A DNA stretch of 24,721 bases from JAAYJM01 sp964498585 (lineage in GTDB: Bacteria; Bacteroidota; Ignavibacteria; Kapaibacteriales; UBA2268). The stretch is from assembly GCA_964498585.1 (NCBI GenBank), contig CAZCHH010000052.1, positions 1 through 24,721 of the forward strand. The letters run 5' to 3'. A model generated the notes under the pieces. The model saw only the letters and a list, made by a program, of their open reading frames with translations. It did not search any database and was not told where the DNA came from. The translations under genes were made by a program, and so were the position numbers. The stretch's first letter is position 1, and each line of letters opens with the position of its first letter. Positions 24,372 to 24,721 of the stretch are shown piece after piece.

Positions 24372-24439
24372 AGATTAGAAAATTTAACTTTTTGCGAATT
24401 TGTGAAACTTTACGAAAGTAAGAGAATGCAATTCTCCAT

Positions 24440-24472
24440 TCCTTCCCAAGTTGAACTTGGGAAGGAGTTTTT
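24440..24472 (+). terminator. Rho-independent terminator after the RNA methyltransferase
   Basis: TCCTTCCCAAGTT pairs with ACTTGGGAAGGA around a very small loop at 24452-24454, and T5 follows at 24468-24472. It is a strong hairpin about 105 nt after the stop codon. Confidence 0.7.
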
Positions 24473-24721
24473 AAAAAGCAATAGATGGACTCCACGCTTT
24501 GAAAGTGGAGTCCATCTGAAGAAAACTATCCAGATAAGGATTGAATTATTGTAGTAAAATAAAGAGCAAATCCAGTTTATCCCGTCAGGGATTAAATATT
24601 TGTAACAAGTGAAATCCCTTACTGTTCTTATCCCGTAGGGTGGGGTGAAATAAATCGAATTATTTTAAAAAAATATTCGTTCCAAATATGAATAGTGGTG
24701 GGTTGTTCTGTATTTTATCAT
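24473..24721. repeat. Gene-free repeat region at the window end
   Basis: A hairpin at 24485-24517 (GGACTCCACGCTTTGAAAGT then GGAGTCC) is a copy of the one at 11559-11592 in opposite orientation. From 24577 to 24650 TATCCCGT occurs twice (TATCCCGTCAGGGATTAAAT and TATCCCGTAGGG), with a TTTGTAAC segment between, resembling dispersed repeats of this phylum. No gene is visible up to the window end. Confidence 0.6.

Overview
The window reads as a chromosomal segment from an AT-rich Gram-negative bacterium of the Bacteroidota/Chlorobiota/Ignavibacteriota (FCB) kind. The evidence is two very large secreted proteins ending in type IX secretion (T9SS) C-terminal sorting domains, one of them a gingipain-type C25 cysteine peptidase, a lipid A gene pair (skp-like and lpxD), many lipoproteins, weak Shine-Dalgarno sites and a few TAnnTTTG promoter-like boxes. 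I cannot name the genus. An Ignavibacteria or Kapabacteria-like lineage is a guess from the gene mix.

Layout. Positions 1-2851 hold the 3' part of a multi-domain T9SS cargo protein. At 3247-6069 a TetR regulator, a TolC-like outer membrane protein and a lipoprotein HlyD-type adaptor form an exporter cassette that lacks its inner-membrane pump; two near-identical palindromes flank tetR and look like its operators. A repeat-filled gap (6070-6976) precedes the 1498-residue C25 peptidase (6977-11473), whose C-terminal third is homologous to that of the first protein. Another repeat-filled gap follows, then a minus-strand block: a lipoprotein, ribD, a Skp/OmpH-like chaperone and lpxD (15739 down to 11936).

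The region 15740-21423 is more accessory in character. It has a small unknown protein with a palindrome in front of it, a one-polypeptide methyltransferase-Mrr nuclease-PKD fusion, and two copies of a roughly 285-bp MITE-like element with matching terminal inverted repeats and separate target-site duplications (15865-16162 and 20937-21234). The second copy splits a sulfur/electron-transfer gene group on the minus strand: an eight-haem cytochrome c of the tetrathionate-reductase family, a cytochrome b561-like membrane protein, and two YeeE/YedE sulfur-compound transporter halves, the second carrying a rhodanese-like domain without the catalytic cysteine and a C-terminal Gly-Gly-Cys. A TrmH-family RNA methyltransferase and further repeats close the window.

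As a working model (inference), the cytochrome and b561 subunit pass quinol electrons to a sulfur oxyanion outside the inner membrane and the YeeE pair moves the reduced sulfur species. The intergenic DNA is unusually rich in palindromic repeats: at least five families are visible, and none carries a transposase here. No tRNA, rRNA, CRISPR array or complete insertion sequence was seen.
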